Counted from the stretch's first letter, positions 44,301 through 53,607 are shown. The stretch: 64,000 nt of DNA from Galaxea fascicularis (GCA_948470475.1 OX419345.1:6339090-6403089); one strand, 5' to 3'. Translations and numbers: made by a program. The notes: generated by a model not told the origin, from the sequence alone.

Positions 44301-47229
44301 CAAACAGTATAACAATACTACACATAATTAAGCTTAGTTTCATTTTGCGGTTGTATTTTACTTTTATTGTAAAGCACATTATAGTGCCATAAGCTCGTAG
44401 CAACAACTCTTTGGAAAATAAATTGGTAACATTTTTGGTTTATGGGCCCCTGTTTTAAGAGTCATTCATCTTATGCATTTAACCCATCAGAAATGATACG
44501 TGACCGAGCTAAAATGAATTTGGCCGGTCATCGTGACCAGAGACTCTCCGAAAATTATTTCGAGCCCTGCAGCATGGATTAAAAACATCACCATCGTGAC
44601 ATTGATAACATTTATGTAAATTTATGATTATTTGCAAATGTGTAATCGTTTGCAGCAGGCTGTCAATTACCTTAAGGAAAGAGTTCATTGACTTCAAGCA
44701 AACAACCACCATTGCAGTAGCAAAAATGCTGTGCATTTTTCACTGAGGAAATGCTGTCTTCAAAGATATTGAAGTCCACTCAAGTATAATCATACGCACC
44801 AACACCAAGAGTATTTCAGAAGTGATCGCACAACTGTATTTTTAGCTTGTGAAACAGTGGCTGAAAAACCTCAATCTTAGTTCCCTTCACTGATTTTGAA
44901 CTTTGAATTAAAATAATTCAACTTTTTCTGGTGCAGTACATGAAAAATTTAAGCACATTCCCAGCAACAATTAACAGGAGTATTTGCTAAACTTGGCTAA
45001 ATATCATATGCAGTGGAAAAACAGCATCAAAACAGATTTCAGTCAAACACTCAGTCACTGATTTCATTTTCATTGTAGTTTGACTTTTGACCAAACTTTT
45101 GTTCTCTCTTATTGTTTGAGAATTTTAATTGTTTTATCAAAATCTGTCATTGAGATCCACAAAAAATTATTTTAGCATCTCAAGAATCAATACTGAAACC
45201 GCAATACTTGATTCTCAATAAGTTTGAGGATTGAGTTTCAAGTTGAGACTGTCCTCTCACTTTTGAGCAGTACAATGAAATGCAAATGATGAATATGTAA
45301 TATATATATTTAGGCAAGCCTAAAAGAGCTCCACAGATATTTCCTTAATATTAGCATTTACAGATAAACTACTATGGCAAGTTTGGTGCAAAAAATAATA
45401 TTTCCTGGTCGCCCAATGACAAAAGTAAGTCGCCAGGGGTGACCGGGCGCCGCTAGAGCACAGCCTTGGTATATGTAGTCCTTCACAATCTCATCTATAA
45501 ATCAGGAGTGTTGAAACAAATCAATCTGCATCTTTCCACAAAACATACAGTTTAAAGCCCAAATTGTCTTCTTTTCAATCTTGAAACAAATCAGACTATT
45601 TATGCTGTAGCATAACTAAACACATGCACCTAAATGTAATAAACAAGCTTAATGCGACCAACGCAGTAATTCAAACAACGCGATTTGCTATCAGGTATTT
45701 CAGTCAAGACATTTCTCAATCGCATACATTAATCATTGCCTTGCTTGATCTCGCGATACTGTGAAGCTCTTGTACTTACAGTTTATTAAACCTCTCAAGA
45801 GACAAGAGCCATGTGTCTTGTCTCTAGCAACAAAACACTTGTCTCGCGAGAGGGTGGTAACTTACATTTGAGCAGTACTGTACACTTCAACAGCTTTTCT
45901 CAAGAAGGTGAAGCTTTCCTACTTACAGTTTTTAAGTCTCCCTCAAGTCAAGAGTCATCTCTTGAGACAAGTCTCATTTCTGAAGTCAAAGAGACTTGTC
46001 TCAAGAGATAACTAGCATCTTCGCGAGAGGGTGGAAACTTTTGATACTGTGTCATCTGAGCGAGAACAACTGCACAAAAAAATAGACAGTTTTGACCCAA
46101 GGAAATTCTAAAGAAGTTTTGTGTGGAAAGTTAAGCACCTATTATTTTCAAATGAACACTGGTTACAAGGAATGTTCCCTGTGAGTGACTGTTTCCATTT
46201 AATTTTCCAATGAAGTCAAGACAAAAACATGCGAGTGAAAAACTATATCAACATGACCAATAACCATAATAAAATCATCCTAGAACGACACTTTAAATGT
46301 CCAAGTGCAGACTAAAGTAAAGTTGGCAGGCAGATCATCAATTGAAATGGCAGAAGTTTTTCCCCACTTTTAAGCCTAAAAGGGGGTAACAGTCAGGGCA
46401 CAGTAAACTGCACAACAAACTGCTTGAGAAATCAAAAATAATGTCGAAAAGGCATAAAATTATGGGCGTTTGCTTTAACTTAATCGTAATCATAATGGCT
46501 ACTATACAACTACGAACTCACATTTTATGGTAAAACACCTTCTCCTCATTGTCTCCGGCATTTTTTATCAGGTGATCATCTAAGAGCTTCAGAATTTCGC
46601 TGCAGATATCTTTTAATTCTTCCTCAACTTTTTGCCGGTAATCTTTGATTATATATTGTTTGGTGGCATCGGGACTGCTTTTCTCCAGGCTTGACAGAAC
46701 ACGCCAAGAAGCTCTTCTGGCTCCAATGACGTTCTTGTAGGCCACAGACAATAAATTCCGCTCTTCTGTCGTCAGGCCTTTTTCAGTCTCCTCGGCGATT
46801 TTCTTCATATCCTTAACCATATCTGGAATAAGCAGTAGATATCGCCTTAAATAAACCCTCAACCGTAGTAAAACCCACGAAATTAGGTTTATGTGCATCG
46901 ACAGAAATAGTAAGCAAAAGATGCCACTCTTCCGCAAATAAGCTTATGCTTACTATTATACTGTCAATGCAAACTTCACCTTGAAAGTCATATGTTTCCT
47001 TTTCAACGGGCGAGGGCTAGCATTCACACTATTTATAAACGAACAATGACTGAAAACGTATCACGGAATGACTTGAACAAATTGGTCAGCTTGCAGCAAA
47101 ATTCCATCAAATACATATTTTGCAACTCTCCAAACACAAGGAGTGCATATTAATAGTGCACATACCTTCATAACGTTCAGCCTGCTCGGCCAACTTAGCC
47201 TTGTAGACCATATTTTCCTTTTCCTCCAT
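29269..47229 (-). CDS. YWHAE-like: 14-3-3 protein B (epsilon-like), cassette-b product
   Basis: Joined exons 47229-47166, 46822-46522, 30500-30157 and 29324-29269 encode 254 aa. Conserved: [17 protein letters not shown] (7-23), [18 protein letters not shown] (41-58), [42 protein letters not shown], and [18 protein letters not shown], then an acidic tail with [11 protein letters not shown]. This is the more canonical, epsilon-like product. Ligand-binding Lys51, Arg58, Arg128 and Tyr129 are present. Exons 1 and 2 are shared with the cassette-a product (entry 33736-47229), whose exons 3a/4a lie inside the intron before exon 3b. Joining 3a to 3b would shift the frame and hit a stop near 30346, so the cassettes must be used exclusively. 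The alternative reading, that 3b/4b belong to a separate gene, would need its own exons 1-2; none were found between 30.5 and 33.7 kb. Confidence 0.85.
29822..29985 (+). mobile_element. SINE, family 3 (plus)
   Basis: The head GTTGGCGAAGTGATGAGAGC is followed by GCTCGCCTTCCACCAATGTG. The body is TTGGTTCTCTTCTCTGCTC, then TCTCCGGTTTTCCCCTCTC. The body reappears on the opposite strand at 61826-62090. It lies in the intron between exons 3b and 4b. Confidence 0.6.
30157..30500 (-). CDS. YWHAE-like: 14-3-3 B exon 3b (alternative)
   Basis: Strong acceptor TTTTTATGCTCTTAG|G and donor GTTG|GTGAGT, 344 nt, same phases as exon 3a. A second possible donor six bases earlier (CAAG|GTGTTG) would keep the frame and give 252 aa. 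It encodes the canonical [20 protein letters not shown] and WTSDGQG. Confidence 0.93.
32897..32902 (-). promoter_or_regulatory. Candidate poly(A) signal after exon 4a
   Basis: AATAAA on the minus strand, about 830 bases beyond the exon 4a stop and before exon 3b. Its use would commit the transcript to cassette a. Confidence 0.35.
33736..33776 (-). CDS. YWHAE-like: 14-3-3 B exon 4a (acidic tail, stop)
   Basis: Acceptor GGTTGTTTTTCAG|AT and phase 1 fit exon 3a. It encodes [12 protein letters not shown] and TAA at 33736. The content matches exon 4b (DVEDQDGS). Confidence 0.82.
33736..47229 (-). CDS. YWHAE-like: 14-3-3 protein B, cassette-a product
   Basis: Joined exons 47229-47166, 46822-46522, 36225-35888 and 33776-33736 encode 247 aa. 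The N-terminal half (dimer interface and Lys51/Arg58) is shared with the cassette-b product. The C-terminal half is different: [72 protein letters not shown] and tail [13 protein letters not shown]. Core phospholigand residues Arg128, Tyr129 and the LALN Asn remain. The surface around helices 6-9 and the WTSD motif (WKAE here) has changed, so partner preference may differ. A minus-strand AATAAA at 32902-32897 could end this transcript. Confidence 0.8.
33906..34175 (-). mobile_element. tRNA-derived SINE, family 1 (minus)
   Basis: The minus-strand head GATGGCCGAGTGGTTTAGGG ... CCGGGTTCAAATCCCG is tRNA-Leu/Ser-like with clear A and B boxes. It is followed by a body with GACTGGTCTGCCTCC-type sequence and an ATTTATTTATTT tail at 33907-33930. 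It lacks a foldable anticodon arm, so it is called a SINE and not a tRNA gene. Confidence 0.75.
35888..36225 (-). CDS. YWHAE-like: 14-3-3 B exon 3a (alternative)
   Basis: Acceptor TTGTTTGAAG|G (weak pyrimidine tract) and donor GTCAG|GTGTGT, 338 nt, phases 2 in and 1 out. It encodes an intact divergent C-terminal half (KGDYWRYQ ... [13 protein letters not shown]). The absence of stops or frameshifts argues against a pseudo-exon. Confidence 0.9.
36692..36958 (-). repeat. CCAGAGGTTATTTT palindromic repeat, copy 2
   Basis: Opposite-strand homologue of 8819-9138. It keeps the CCAGAGG-ended palindrome, the CTGTCGCCTGGGAAACCAC block and the AAGCCAATC and GAAGAACCAATCAACGAACT blocks. The inner loop of the palindrome is different. 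Confidence 0.7.
37701..37866. mobile_element. CAGGGTTCTCAGTAG MITE, 6-bp target duplication
   Basis: 166 bp with ends CAGGGTTCTCAGTAG and CTACTGAGAACCCTG, flanked by exact TGCATG copies (37695-37700 and 37867-37872). It lies in intron 2 of 14-3-3 B. Confidence 0.8.
38698..38864. mobile_element. CAGGGCTGTC MITE, 6-bp target duplication
   Basis: 167 bp with ends CAGGGCTGTC and GACAGCCCTG, flanked by GTGCGT (38692-38697) and GTGCAT (38865-38870). That is a 6-base duplication with one substitution. Confidence 0.65.
42534..42823 (-). pseudogene. Possible C-terminal piece of the Crypton-derived gene
   Basis: An open frame (42806-42534) ends in [14 protein letters not shown]. The motif resembles the C-terminal cysteine-containing tail of DUF3504 proteins of the KIAA1958/ZMYM type. 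It lies just downstream of the fragment at 42823-43073. The catalytic recombinase region that should separate the two is not visible. Confidence 0.35.
42823..43073 (-). pseudogene. Crypton-derived (DUF3504/KIAA1958-like) gene fragment
   Basis: Encodes [18 protein letters not shown], then [20 protein letters not shown] and NFLNKDEAR, ending at a good donor (GCAAG|GTAAGG). The YPP-LY-I-GLQRYL pattern is typical of the N-terminal part of Crypton tyrosine-recombinase derivatives (DUF3504, as in QRICH1, ZMYM2, KIAA1958). The fragment is on the same strand as 14-3-3 B, inside its intron 2, and lacks the recombinase core. It is probably a broken or exonised element. Confidence 0.55.
43140..43390. 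repeat. Degenerate CATTGGAAA / GTTGAAA array
   Basis: About twenty loosely spaced variants of YRTTGGAAA, YRTTGAAA and ACCACTGGAA fill this stretch (for example GAAAGCATTGGAAATCATC, GTTGAAGCTGTTGAAGCC). It is a diverged short-unit repeat without a fixed period. Confidence 0.55.
43859..44569. mobile_element. CAGGGCTCGAAATAA non-autonomous transposon
   Basis: About 711 bp with ends CAGGGCTCGAAATAA and TTATTTCGAGCCCTG. The subterminal motif GGCCGGTCA / TGACCGGTC is repeated. A possible 6-base duplication GCAGCT / GCAGCA holds if the right end is trimmed by one base. No transposase open frame. Confidence 0.65.
45768..46040. repeat. Imperfect tandem duplication with CTTGAGACAAG palindromes
   Basis: Two diverged units of about 140 bp each have GTGAAGCT...TACTTACAGTTT, CTCAAGAGACAAG-type palindromes and CGCGAGAGGGTGG. 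It lies in intron 2 of 14-3-3 B, about 0.5 kb downstream of exon 2 in the direction of transcription. Confidence 0.5.
46522..46822 (-). CDS. YWHAE-like: 14-3-3 B exon 2
   Basis: Acceptor GCTTATTCCAG|AT and donor AAAAT|GTGAGT, 301 nt, phases 1 in and 2 out. It encodes [12 protein letters not shown] through [20 protein letters not shown] to EEKVFYHKM. Confidence 0.95.
47166..47229 (-). CDS. YWHAE-like: 14-3-3 B exon 1
   Basis: ATG at 47229 begins [21 protein letters not shown] plus one base; donor GAAG|GTATGT. The upstream in-frame ATG at 47340 gives a hydrophobic leader unlike any 14-3-3, so the start aligned with human epsilon was chosen. Confidence 0.93.
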
Positions 47230-47510
47230 CCTGATGGTCAAAAGTATGGGGAGATTTTCTCGGATAAACTGATAAAACTCCCAAAACCAAGAAAGAACTA
47301 CGGACGCGGGGCGCGGTAAAAGGAAGAAGAAGGCTATCATGTGATGTATGACGTTTGAGGTCGTCGAGGCAACGAAAAAAAAATGGCGACTAACTTAATT
47401 TGTCAGTCTTCTCGGTCAGCGGGCTTTAAAGGAAGCTGGATCTGGATTAGGTGAAGGTACGACAGGGCAACGTGTTGTATGGGGACATATACTGTATAAT
47501 ATATTATAAT

Positions 47511-47652
47511 AGAGCGTTTTCTCATGACATCAGGGCGACCATATTGGTGTGGGAATTCTGGAAATTCTGGGAATTGAACTCTATTTTTATGCAAATACTC
47601 TCTTTTGTTTCATTAAACCAATATGGCCACTGGTCACGTGAGTGAAACGCTC
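47511..47652. mobile_element. MITE with GAGCGTTTTCTCATGAC ends
   Basis: About 142 bp. Left AGAGCGTTTTCTCATGACA, then CGACCATATTGGTG; right ACCAATATGGCC, then CACGTGAGTGAAACGCTC. The two ends are imperfect inverses of one another. It lies about 280 bases upstream of the 14-3-3 B start codon. Confidence 0.65.
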
Positions 47653-47894
47653 CATAATGTATCCCCTTAGCCGTAAACATCATCATGGAATAGTAAGTGG
47701 CTGTTTATACTATCAAACCACAGGTAGCCCAAGCTCTACGGTTTATGTTGACTTTTGTAATGTAAACACCAACGTAATGGTGAAATTATCAGAATTATAA
47801 GGCTTTGTATGGGGGAAAACGTATCGGCTTTGAAGGGAAAATAAGCATCGATTTTCAATAAAAACTTCCCACCTTAACTCCTTTGTGGTATTAT

Positions 47895-48252
47895 ACATAC
47901 ATACATTACATACATTACTTTATTTATCATCGGATTTTAGAGTAGCTTATGCAGCTAATATCTCCGAGCATTTAACCAACGGATGAGATAGACCACCACG
48001 CCGGGAACTATGTCCCCTACTCTATTCGAACAGTGTATGGGTTCTTTTACGTCCCATAGAATCAATTATGAAGAGTTGTGAGACGGGGCCTACGGTTTAT
48101 CGTCCCTATCCGAGAAGACTAGAAAGTCTAACCATTTGCAGATGTCCTTACAAAGGCAGCATTTAAAAGACCCTGAGTGTTGGTCCGGCCGGGGTTTGAA
48201 CCCGCGACCAGTCCCGCAGGCTAGTCCGGTGCTCTCCCACTGAGCTAAGCTT
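47895..48252 (-). mobile_element. tRNA-derived SINE, family 2 (minus)
   Basis: The minus-strand head (48252-48180) has GCTCAGTGGGAGAGCACCGG and GGGTTCAAACCCC-type A and B boxes. The body includes TGCAGATGTCC / GGTTAGACTTTCTAGTC shared with the plus-strand copy at 55420-55856, and a TACATAC-rich tail lies near 47891. Confidence 0.75.
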
Positions 48253-49082
48253 TGTGTCCTGTGTTTGGTCTCTATATAGAGAGACAAACCGTTGGAACTG
48301 AAACTCCACTAAATCCCTTCAAATCGGCCCAAGAACCACACAAGTAGCTAGCGGTTGCCCCCAGCCATACATTTCTCCATAAAAATTAGCAAGTTTGGCG
48401 TCTCATATTTCCACAAGTTTGCGACAGATTCTTATGCCCGCATATTTACTAAATTTGGAATTATAAATCGATCTATGAAGGTTGTTTTTTGTTTGTATGA
48501 AAAATACGAAAAATTGTTATTTTGCGTGACATCATCAAAGCGGTCAAGAGAAGCGGTCCATTGATGTGCATGGCTAGCAGTCATTGATTCGGTGCATCGT
48601 GCCCACGAACAACGCACCAACTTTCCAGCGGTAATTCATTGAGCCTTGGGTAGGTTCGGTGAGGGTTCGGTGGTTATGTCTGAATCCGCGAGATGTGTAG
48701 GCGCGAGCCGCGAGAAATAGGAAAGCTATTTAAAGACCACGCATGTCACACGTTCTGCATTACACCTATGCGCAGTTCCTCACTGTTGCTCCACACCAAA
48801 GGAATATCCTGAAAATCACTTGCACAGACTGTTAAAATGGCTGTAACTAGAAGAAAAGGTTCAAACACTCGTTGGTAATGGCACTCCAGGAAAATGTGAC
48901 GGAATTGCGCCCAAGAAAATTTTTCCAGCCCACTGGTGTTTGCGCAGAGTTCGATAACATAGTCTGTGTTTGTGACGCACAAACAAATTGTTTCTGTCCT
49001 CGTGTACCGGTTCACAAGAGCCGATACAAAAGACCAAACTAATCACAGACTTCAACGGGTCAAAGTCGGCGATGCAGTGCCT

Positions 49083-49970
49083 TCATAGGAGTTCAATCGG
49101 AGAGGTGTAGCACAAGGAAGCGTCCTTGGACCTCTATTATTTAATGTATTTCTTAACGATCTGCCCTATTTTAGTACTAGAGTTAAACTTAATGCCTATG
49201 TTGACGATCAACAGCTTTACAGTTCAGATTGTGATCATGTAGCTCTTTACAATCAGTGGAATGACGAACTTTGTATTGCAGTGGATTGGTTCAAACATAA
49301 TGGACTCAGTATGGCCAATCCTGAAAAATTTCAATCGATGACTCTTGGTAATACAGATCAAGACTTTTCGTTTGTAGTTAGGTGACGATATTGATCTGTT
49401 AGGTGTAAATATTGACTCTAGACTAAGGTTTGACAAGCATGTTTCGGCTGTCTGTAGTAAAGTGAATAAGCAGCTCCACATCATTAAGTAGCTCAAAAAC
49501 CTGGTATGTAGACAGACAAGGCAAAAGTTTGATTCTTTTAGGTTGAACAGAGACCAAGTTATGGGACAGCGTGTTTTAGGGGACACAGCCTCAAAATTAG
49601 AGACGTTTGTATGGATTTTGAGCTATGTTTCAGGGTCCATAACTTGATCTCTGTTCAACCTAAAAGAATCAAACTTGGTCAAACGACCAATCTCAATGTT
49701 ATCTTTCATGTGATGGTGTCAATTTATCGATTACTTCAAAATTTGAAACTCGCCCCAGTTCCCTTTTGAATTTCGGAACGGCCAATAAGCAGGCGCTCCG
49801 AGTAGTTTTAGACGATCAATCTAGTACCTATGAAGAGTTACTACGCAAACTACACACGGCCAGATTGGAACAAAGGAGAGTACAGAACATGTTAGTTACC
49901 GTGTATAAATGCCTACACGGTGCAGCACCATCGAATTTACGAACTTATCTACAGGTGAGTCTGGTTCCTA
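49083..49970 (+). pseudogene. LINE reverse transcriptase remnant
   Basis: Frames contain GVAQGSVLGPLLFNVFLNDL followed by NAYVDDQQLY (the YxDD polymerase motif). Further on come NKQALRVVLDDQSSTYEELL and a KCLHGAAPSNLRTYLQ segment. This is the palm and C-terminal part of a non-LTR retrotransposon RT. It is 5'-truncated, carries stops, and is interrupted by the foldback at 49528-49674. Confidence 0.8.
49528..49674. mobile_element. Foldback insertion inside LINE remnant
   Basis: The arms GTTTGATTCTTTTAGGTTGA...GTTATGG (49528-49564) and their near-exact inverse (49637-49674) surround a 72-base loop. The element lies between the central RT motifs and the C-terminal RT segment, so it is younger than the LINE. 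Confidence 0.7.
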
Positions 49971-50144
49971 TATTCTAAGAGGTTATGCCAAACTAAAACC
50001 ACCCGCTCTTAAGTTAGTACGTGCGCTGTGATTGGTCAATTTAGCGAGCCGTATTCTACAGTACGGCCCGCTTAAGTTTGAAAGTTTCCTTTCCCGCGCA
50101 CCCGATTAATCTCAGAGATATAATAAATATCTTCAGACTAACCT

Positions 50145-50279
50145 CGTTTTCTCGGTCCGTACTGTAAGTTACGGATCCTCGTTTTTTCCCTTTGATTTAT
50201 AGCCCGCGCGCTTCGCGCTTGGGCCATACGCGAACTGGAAAAAACTCGGTCCGTAACTTACAGTACGGACCTCGAACTC
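50145..50279. mobile_element. Palindromic element with GGTCCGTACTGTAAGTTACG arm
   Basis: TCGGTCCGTACTGTAAGTTA on the left and TCGGTCCGTAACTTACAGTA on the right each hold the CGTAACTTACAGTACGGACC palindrome. A GCGCGCTTCGCGCTT hairpin lies in the middle. A fragment of the family lies at 5243-5276. Confidence 0.6.
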
Positions 50280-50374
50280 GGTTAGTAAGAGGTATTTATT
50301 TAAGTAATTCCCCTTTTATTAAATTCAGTGATTAATTTTAATCATTGTTAATCTCTGTTAGGTATATTTAACTA

Positions 50375-51080
50375 TGAAACTGTTGTGTTCAGCACACTCT
50401 TCTACGGTGCAGACACTTGAACCATATACCAGCCACAAGTGAAGAGGCTACACCCCTACATGATGTGCCATCTCGGGGAGATATGAACATATCTCGGAAA
50501 GACAAAATCACAAAGATATCCTTGACAAGGCAGGCCTTCCACCTATGGCTGATATTCTAATTCAGACGAAGCTGTGATGGCTCGGCCACATAGCGAGGAT
50601 GGACTTCGACAGGCTACCCAGGCAACTGCTGTATTCCCAGTTACGCGAAGGAAAGAGAAATCAAGAACGGCCTAGGCTAAAGCCTGGTTTTCACTAGTGA
50701 CGCAAGCATAAGCGCAAGCACAAGAGCGCTTATTTGACCGTGAAAACGACTTCAACGCAAGCATAAGCATAAGCGCAAGCGCAAGCACAAGGATCAAAAT
50801 TTTTCCTTTTCTTGTTCTTGCGCTTGTGCTTACGTCCGTAGTGAAAACCAGACTTGACAAATAAGTGGATTCGTTCCTCTTATGTTTCTGTTTCTGCTTA
50901 TGCTTATGTTAACTGCTGTTTTCACTTGCGCTTGTGCTTATGTTTGCGCTTATGCTTGCGTCGCTAGTGAAAACCAGGGTTAAGATTCAAGGACACCGTG
51001 AAAAGAAATAAAGCGGAATAACATTGCTGTACATACTTGGAGGGAGCGAGCAAAAGACAGAAAAACCTGGGGGAACATGT
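50375..51080 (+). pseudogene. LINE C-terminal remnant split by a MITE
   Basis: Frames before the insertion read KDKITNKDILDKAGLPPMAD-like (with changes), KLRWLGHIARM-like, LPRQLLYSQLREGKRNQERP. After it come RFKDTVKRNKAE and HTWRERAKDRKTW. This is the typical C-terminus of RTE/CR1-type RT proteins (WLGH..RM ... GKR..GRP..RFKD). The coding sequence is degenerate. Confidence 0.65.
50681..50980. mobile_element. MITE nested in LINE, TAA target duplication
   Basis: Exactly 300 bp, ends AGCCTGGTTTTCACTAGTGA and TCGCTAGTGAAAACCAGGGT, flanked by TAA at 50678-50680 and 50981-50983. The interior alternates GCAAGCATAAGCGCAAGC arrays with their inverse. The TAA duplication suggests PIF/Harbinger. Removing the element and one TAA restores continuity of the LINE reading. 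Confidence 0.85.
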
Positions 51081-51250
51081 TTAAAGCTTGAACTCTTCGT
51101 GAAACAGCCATTGTTCCTTCGACAGACTGCATATCATCAATCTCTATTATTATTTGCTCTAAATTTTTAGGTTAAGTAGTTAGTGATCTGTCTTGTGTAG
51201 GGTGCCTCTACCCTTTTAAACCGAGATTATCTTTAAGGCTAGCTGATTTT

Positions 51251-51256
51251 TTTATT
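51251..51256 (-). promoter_or_regulatory. Probable poly(A) signal of DDX55
   Basis: AATAAA on the minus strand, 141 bases past the DDX55 stop codon. Confidence 0.5.
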
Positions 51257-51396
51257 ACTTGCGCCATTAAAAGTAAAGTTAAAAGTTCATGGTCTACAGC
51301 ACCTTTCAAATTACAAATTTGCACCCCAAAATCGTTTACGATTCCGTTTCGGTTAAAAATTTAAGGGAAAACGGTGAGATTCACTATACCAACAGG

Positions 51397-51848
51397 TTAG
51401 ACACACTCTTCCTCTTCATTTCCAATTCGAGAATCAAACTCCTCTTTGCTAAGCTTTCCCGACTTCAGTTTTTTGACCAGGTTCGCTTCACGCGCCAGGT
51501 CCACGAGTTCGTCTTCATCAAATAAATGTTTATGGCGCTGCTTCCGTAAAAACTCCCTCCGCGCTTTCCTCTTTTCTCTCTTTTCTTTCCTTTCTTTGTT
51601 TTTAGACCAGGGGACGGATACACGGCCGAATTTCTTTTGCTTGGCCCTCGTTTGTGAAATGTTCTCTCCAGACTCTTGCTGCTCCTGTATCTTTCGCTTC
51701 CTCTGTTTTTCCCGATTTTTGTCTTTGTAAACGAGTTTCTCGACATCAACGTCCACCTCATCAAATTCCACTGTTTTGTCTTTAAGTTCTGGCATGATGG
51801 GTAACTTCAAAAGGCCAAACCCTGTAGCTAGCTTTCCAAGGTTTAAAT
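51397..51848 (-). CDS. DDX55: DDX55 last exon (basic tail, stop)
   Basis: Acceptor CTCCCATAAAG|AT. It encodes [20 protein letters not shown], then [20 protein letters not shown], a lysine/arginine-rich coiled stretch, [20 protein letters not shown] and EEEECV, TAA at 51397. It parallels human DDX55 (FKDKIREKQR..., LLKKLKKGKITEEEFEKG). Confidence 0.94.
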
Positions 51849-53468
51849 CTTTATGGGAGGAAGAAAAAACAATATCATGTCTTGATGTTTCATCAAATTC
51901 TCTGAACTGGTACTGTAAGAAATATGAGAAGACCAGCTAAGAGAATAATCATGTTGATGTCAGGGCTTAAAGAGTTAGCGATTAGCGCTAAGGGGTTAGC
52001 ATCGTTTCAAACATACAAGGAAAAGTTACATGTGTTTCATCTGGTTTTGGCTATCAACATGCATGGCTTTCCCACGTACCCTGTCGGGCACTCCAAGTCC
52101 CGCCGAGAAAAGCAATTTTCTCAAACATGTATCTAAAAATATTTAAGATCTTGGCTCATATACTTCGCACGGTAAATACAACCTTCTCTTGATCCTATCT
52201 GTTTTTCGGCCTTGAACTACCACCTATAGTCTGCACTCTTTCATACACTCGTGCACAAAATGGTGCTGGAATTCTCTCCCAAACGACTTGAGAACATGTC
52301 AAATAAGATAATCTCAAATGCATGATAAACGAATAACGTTTTCTTATAGTATTTGCATTTGTAGTGGACGTCGGTTAAAGAAATAAAGCAGACCATGCAA
52401 AACAGTATTATCTGTGGGATTGCAGAAGATCTCAAATACTCCCAAACGATGATTCAAATTACGATTGAAACGGAAAGATACATTTGCTCAAGAACAATAC
52501 TTTAAATCATTTTAATAAAAAATGGGCGTAACTCTTTCAGGTTTTGTTCGTTTGTTTGTTTTGTTTAGTAAATTGTTGGTGTGCAGTAAAATTGCTTAGT
52601 AAATTGTTGGTATGTATTTTTAGTGTTGTAAGCTTAGTTAGTAGACAGTGTAAAAATTAACTATTTCATTAATTGATTAACAAGTACCGTGTTGTGAGTA
52701 GAGTATCGCTTAGGAAGGATGTACTGTAATTAGGTACTATACGTATGTATTCGTGTTGTAATTAGGTAGAGCATCGTTACTAATACATTGTAAGCTGTGA
52801 GTTGTGTATTAAAACTGTTTCAATGTAAAAAAAAAAAAAAAGCAAAACAGTATTTAGAATTTCGTTCCAGGATTAGTATGTGTAATCAAGTGGTGACGAG
52901 TGAAATTATTCCCTAATTTCACGAGTATACCATGTGATTACCTATTAACATCATGGCTGACAAATTACGCTCACAATCGTGGGTTTTTTCGACAGAAAGC
53001 CCTTTGAAATCCTTCTTGCTGTTTTTTACGTTTCAAAGTTGAGTCAACTGTCAAATCTTCGTTACATGATTCGCTATAATTCATCATGAATGAACTGAAA
53101 CGGCGCCCGTGTAAAATGCGCCTAAAATCCGATCGCGGTCATCTGTGCATTTGTCTCCGTGTTAACACATTTTGAAGTATAAATTTTCGCTAAAAGTTTA
53201 TTTTATGGCCAAAGCAAACTGGGCTAGATGAAATTCAAGCGAAAATGTACAAAGTTAAAACTCTAAGAGCTCGTAAGCAAATCCATAACATCTTTGTACC
53301 TGGAGCGCCATCTTGACACAAAACGTTGCCATGGCAGTTTTGTAATTTCACATGTGAAATTATAAATTAACTCTGAAATTTCGCGCCAAAATTAAGGAGT
53401 AATTTGTCACCCATGATATTATTACATTAACATCACATTTGAAAATCGAAAAGTAAAGTGACAATACC

Positions 53469-53502
<34 letters not shown>

Positions 53503-53607
53503 AGACTAGTAAAAATTCCATTTTGGCTAGTAGGTTTTGCGCGTCACTAGCCATTTTGGCTAGTGAAAATGTTAGCACAAAACATGTGCACTAGGTACAG
53601 GGCTAGT

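Larger units (their letters stand above)
47230..51396. other. Intergenic between 14-3-3 B and DDX55
   Basis: The 14-3-3 B promoter must lie near the left end and the DDX55 3' end at the right. No host exon is seen. Contents: MITE at 47511-47652, SINE at 47895-48252, LINE RT remnant at 49083-49970 with an internal foldback, a palindromic element at 50145-50279, and a second LINE C-terminus at 50375-51080 split by a MITE. Confidence 0.55.

Noticed and set aside
47229..47340. Upstream start for 14-3-3 B giving a hydrophobic leader
   Set aside because: 14-3-3 proteins are cytosolic without leaders. The ATG at 47229 aligns with the family start.
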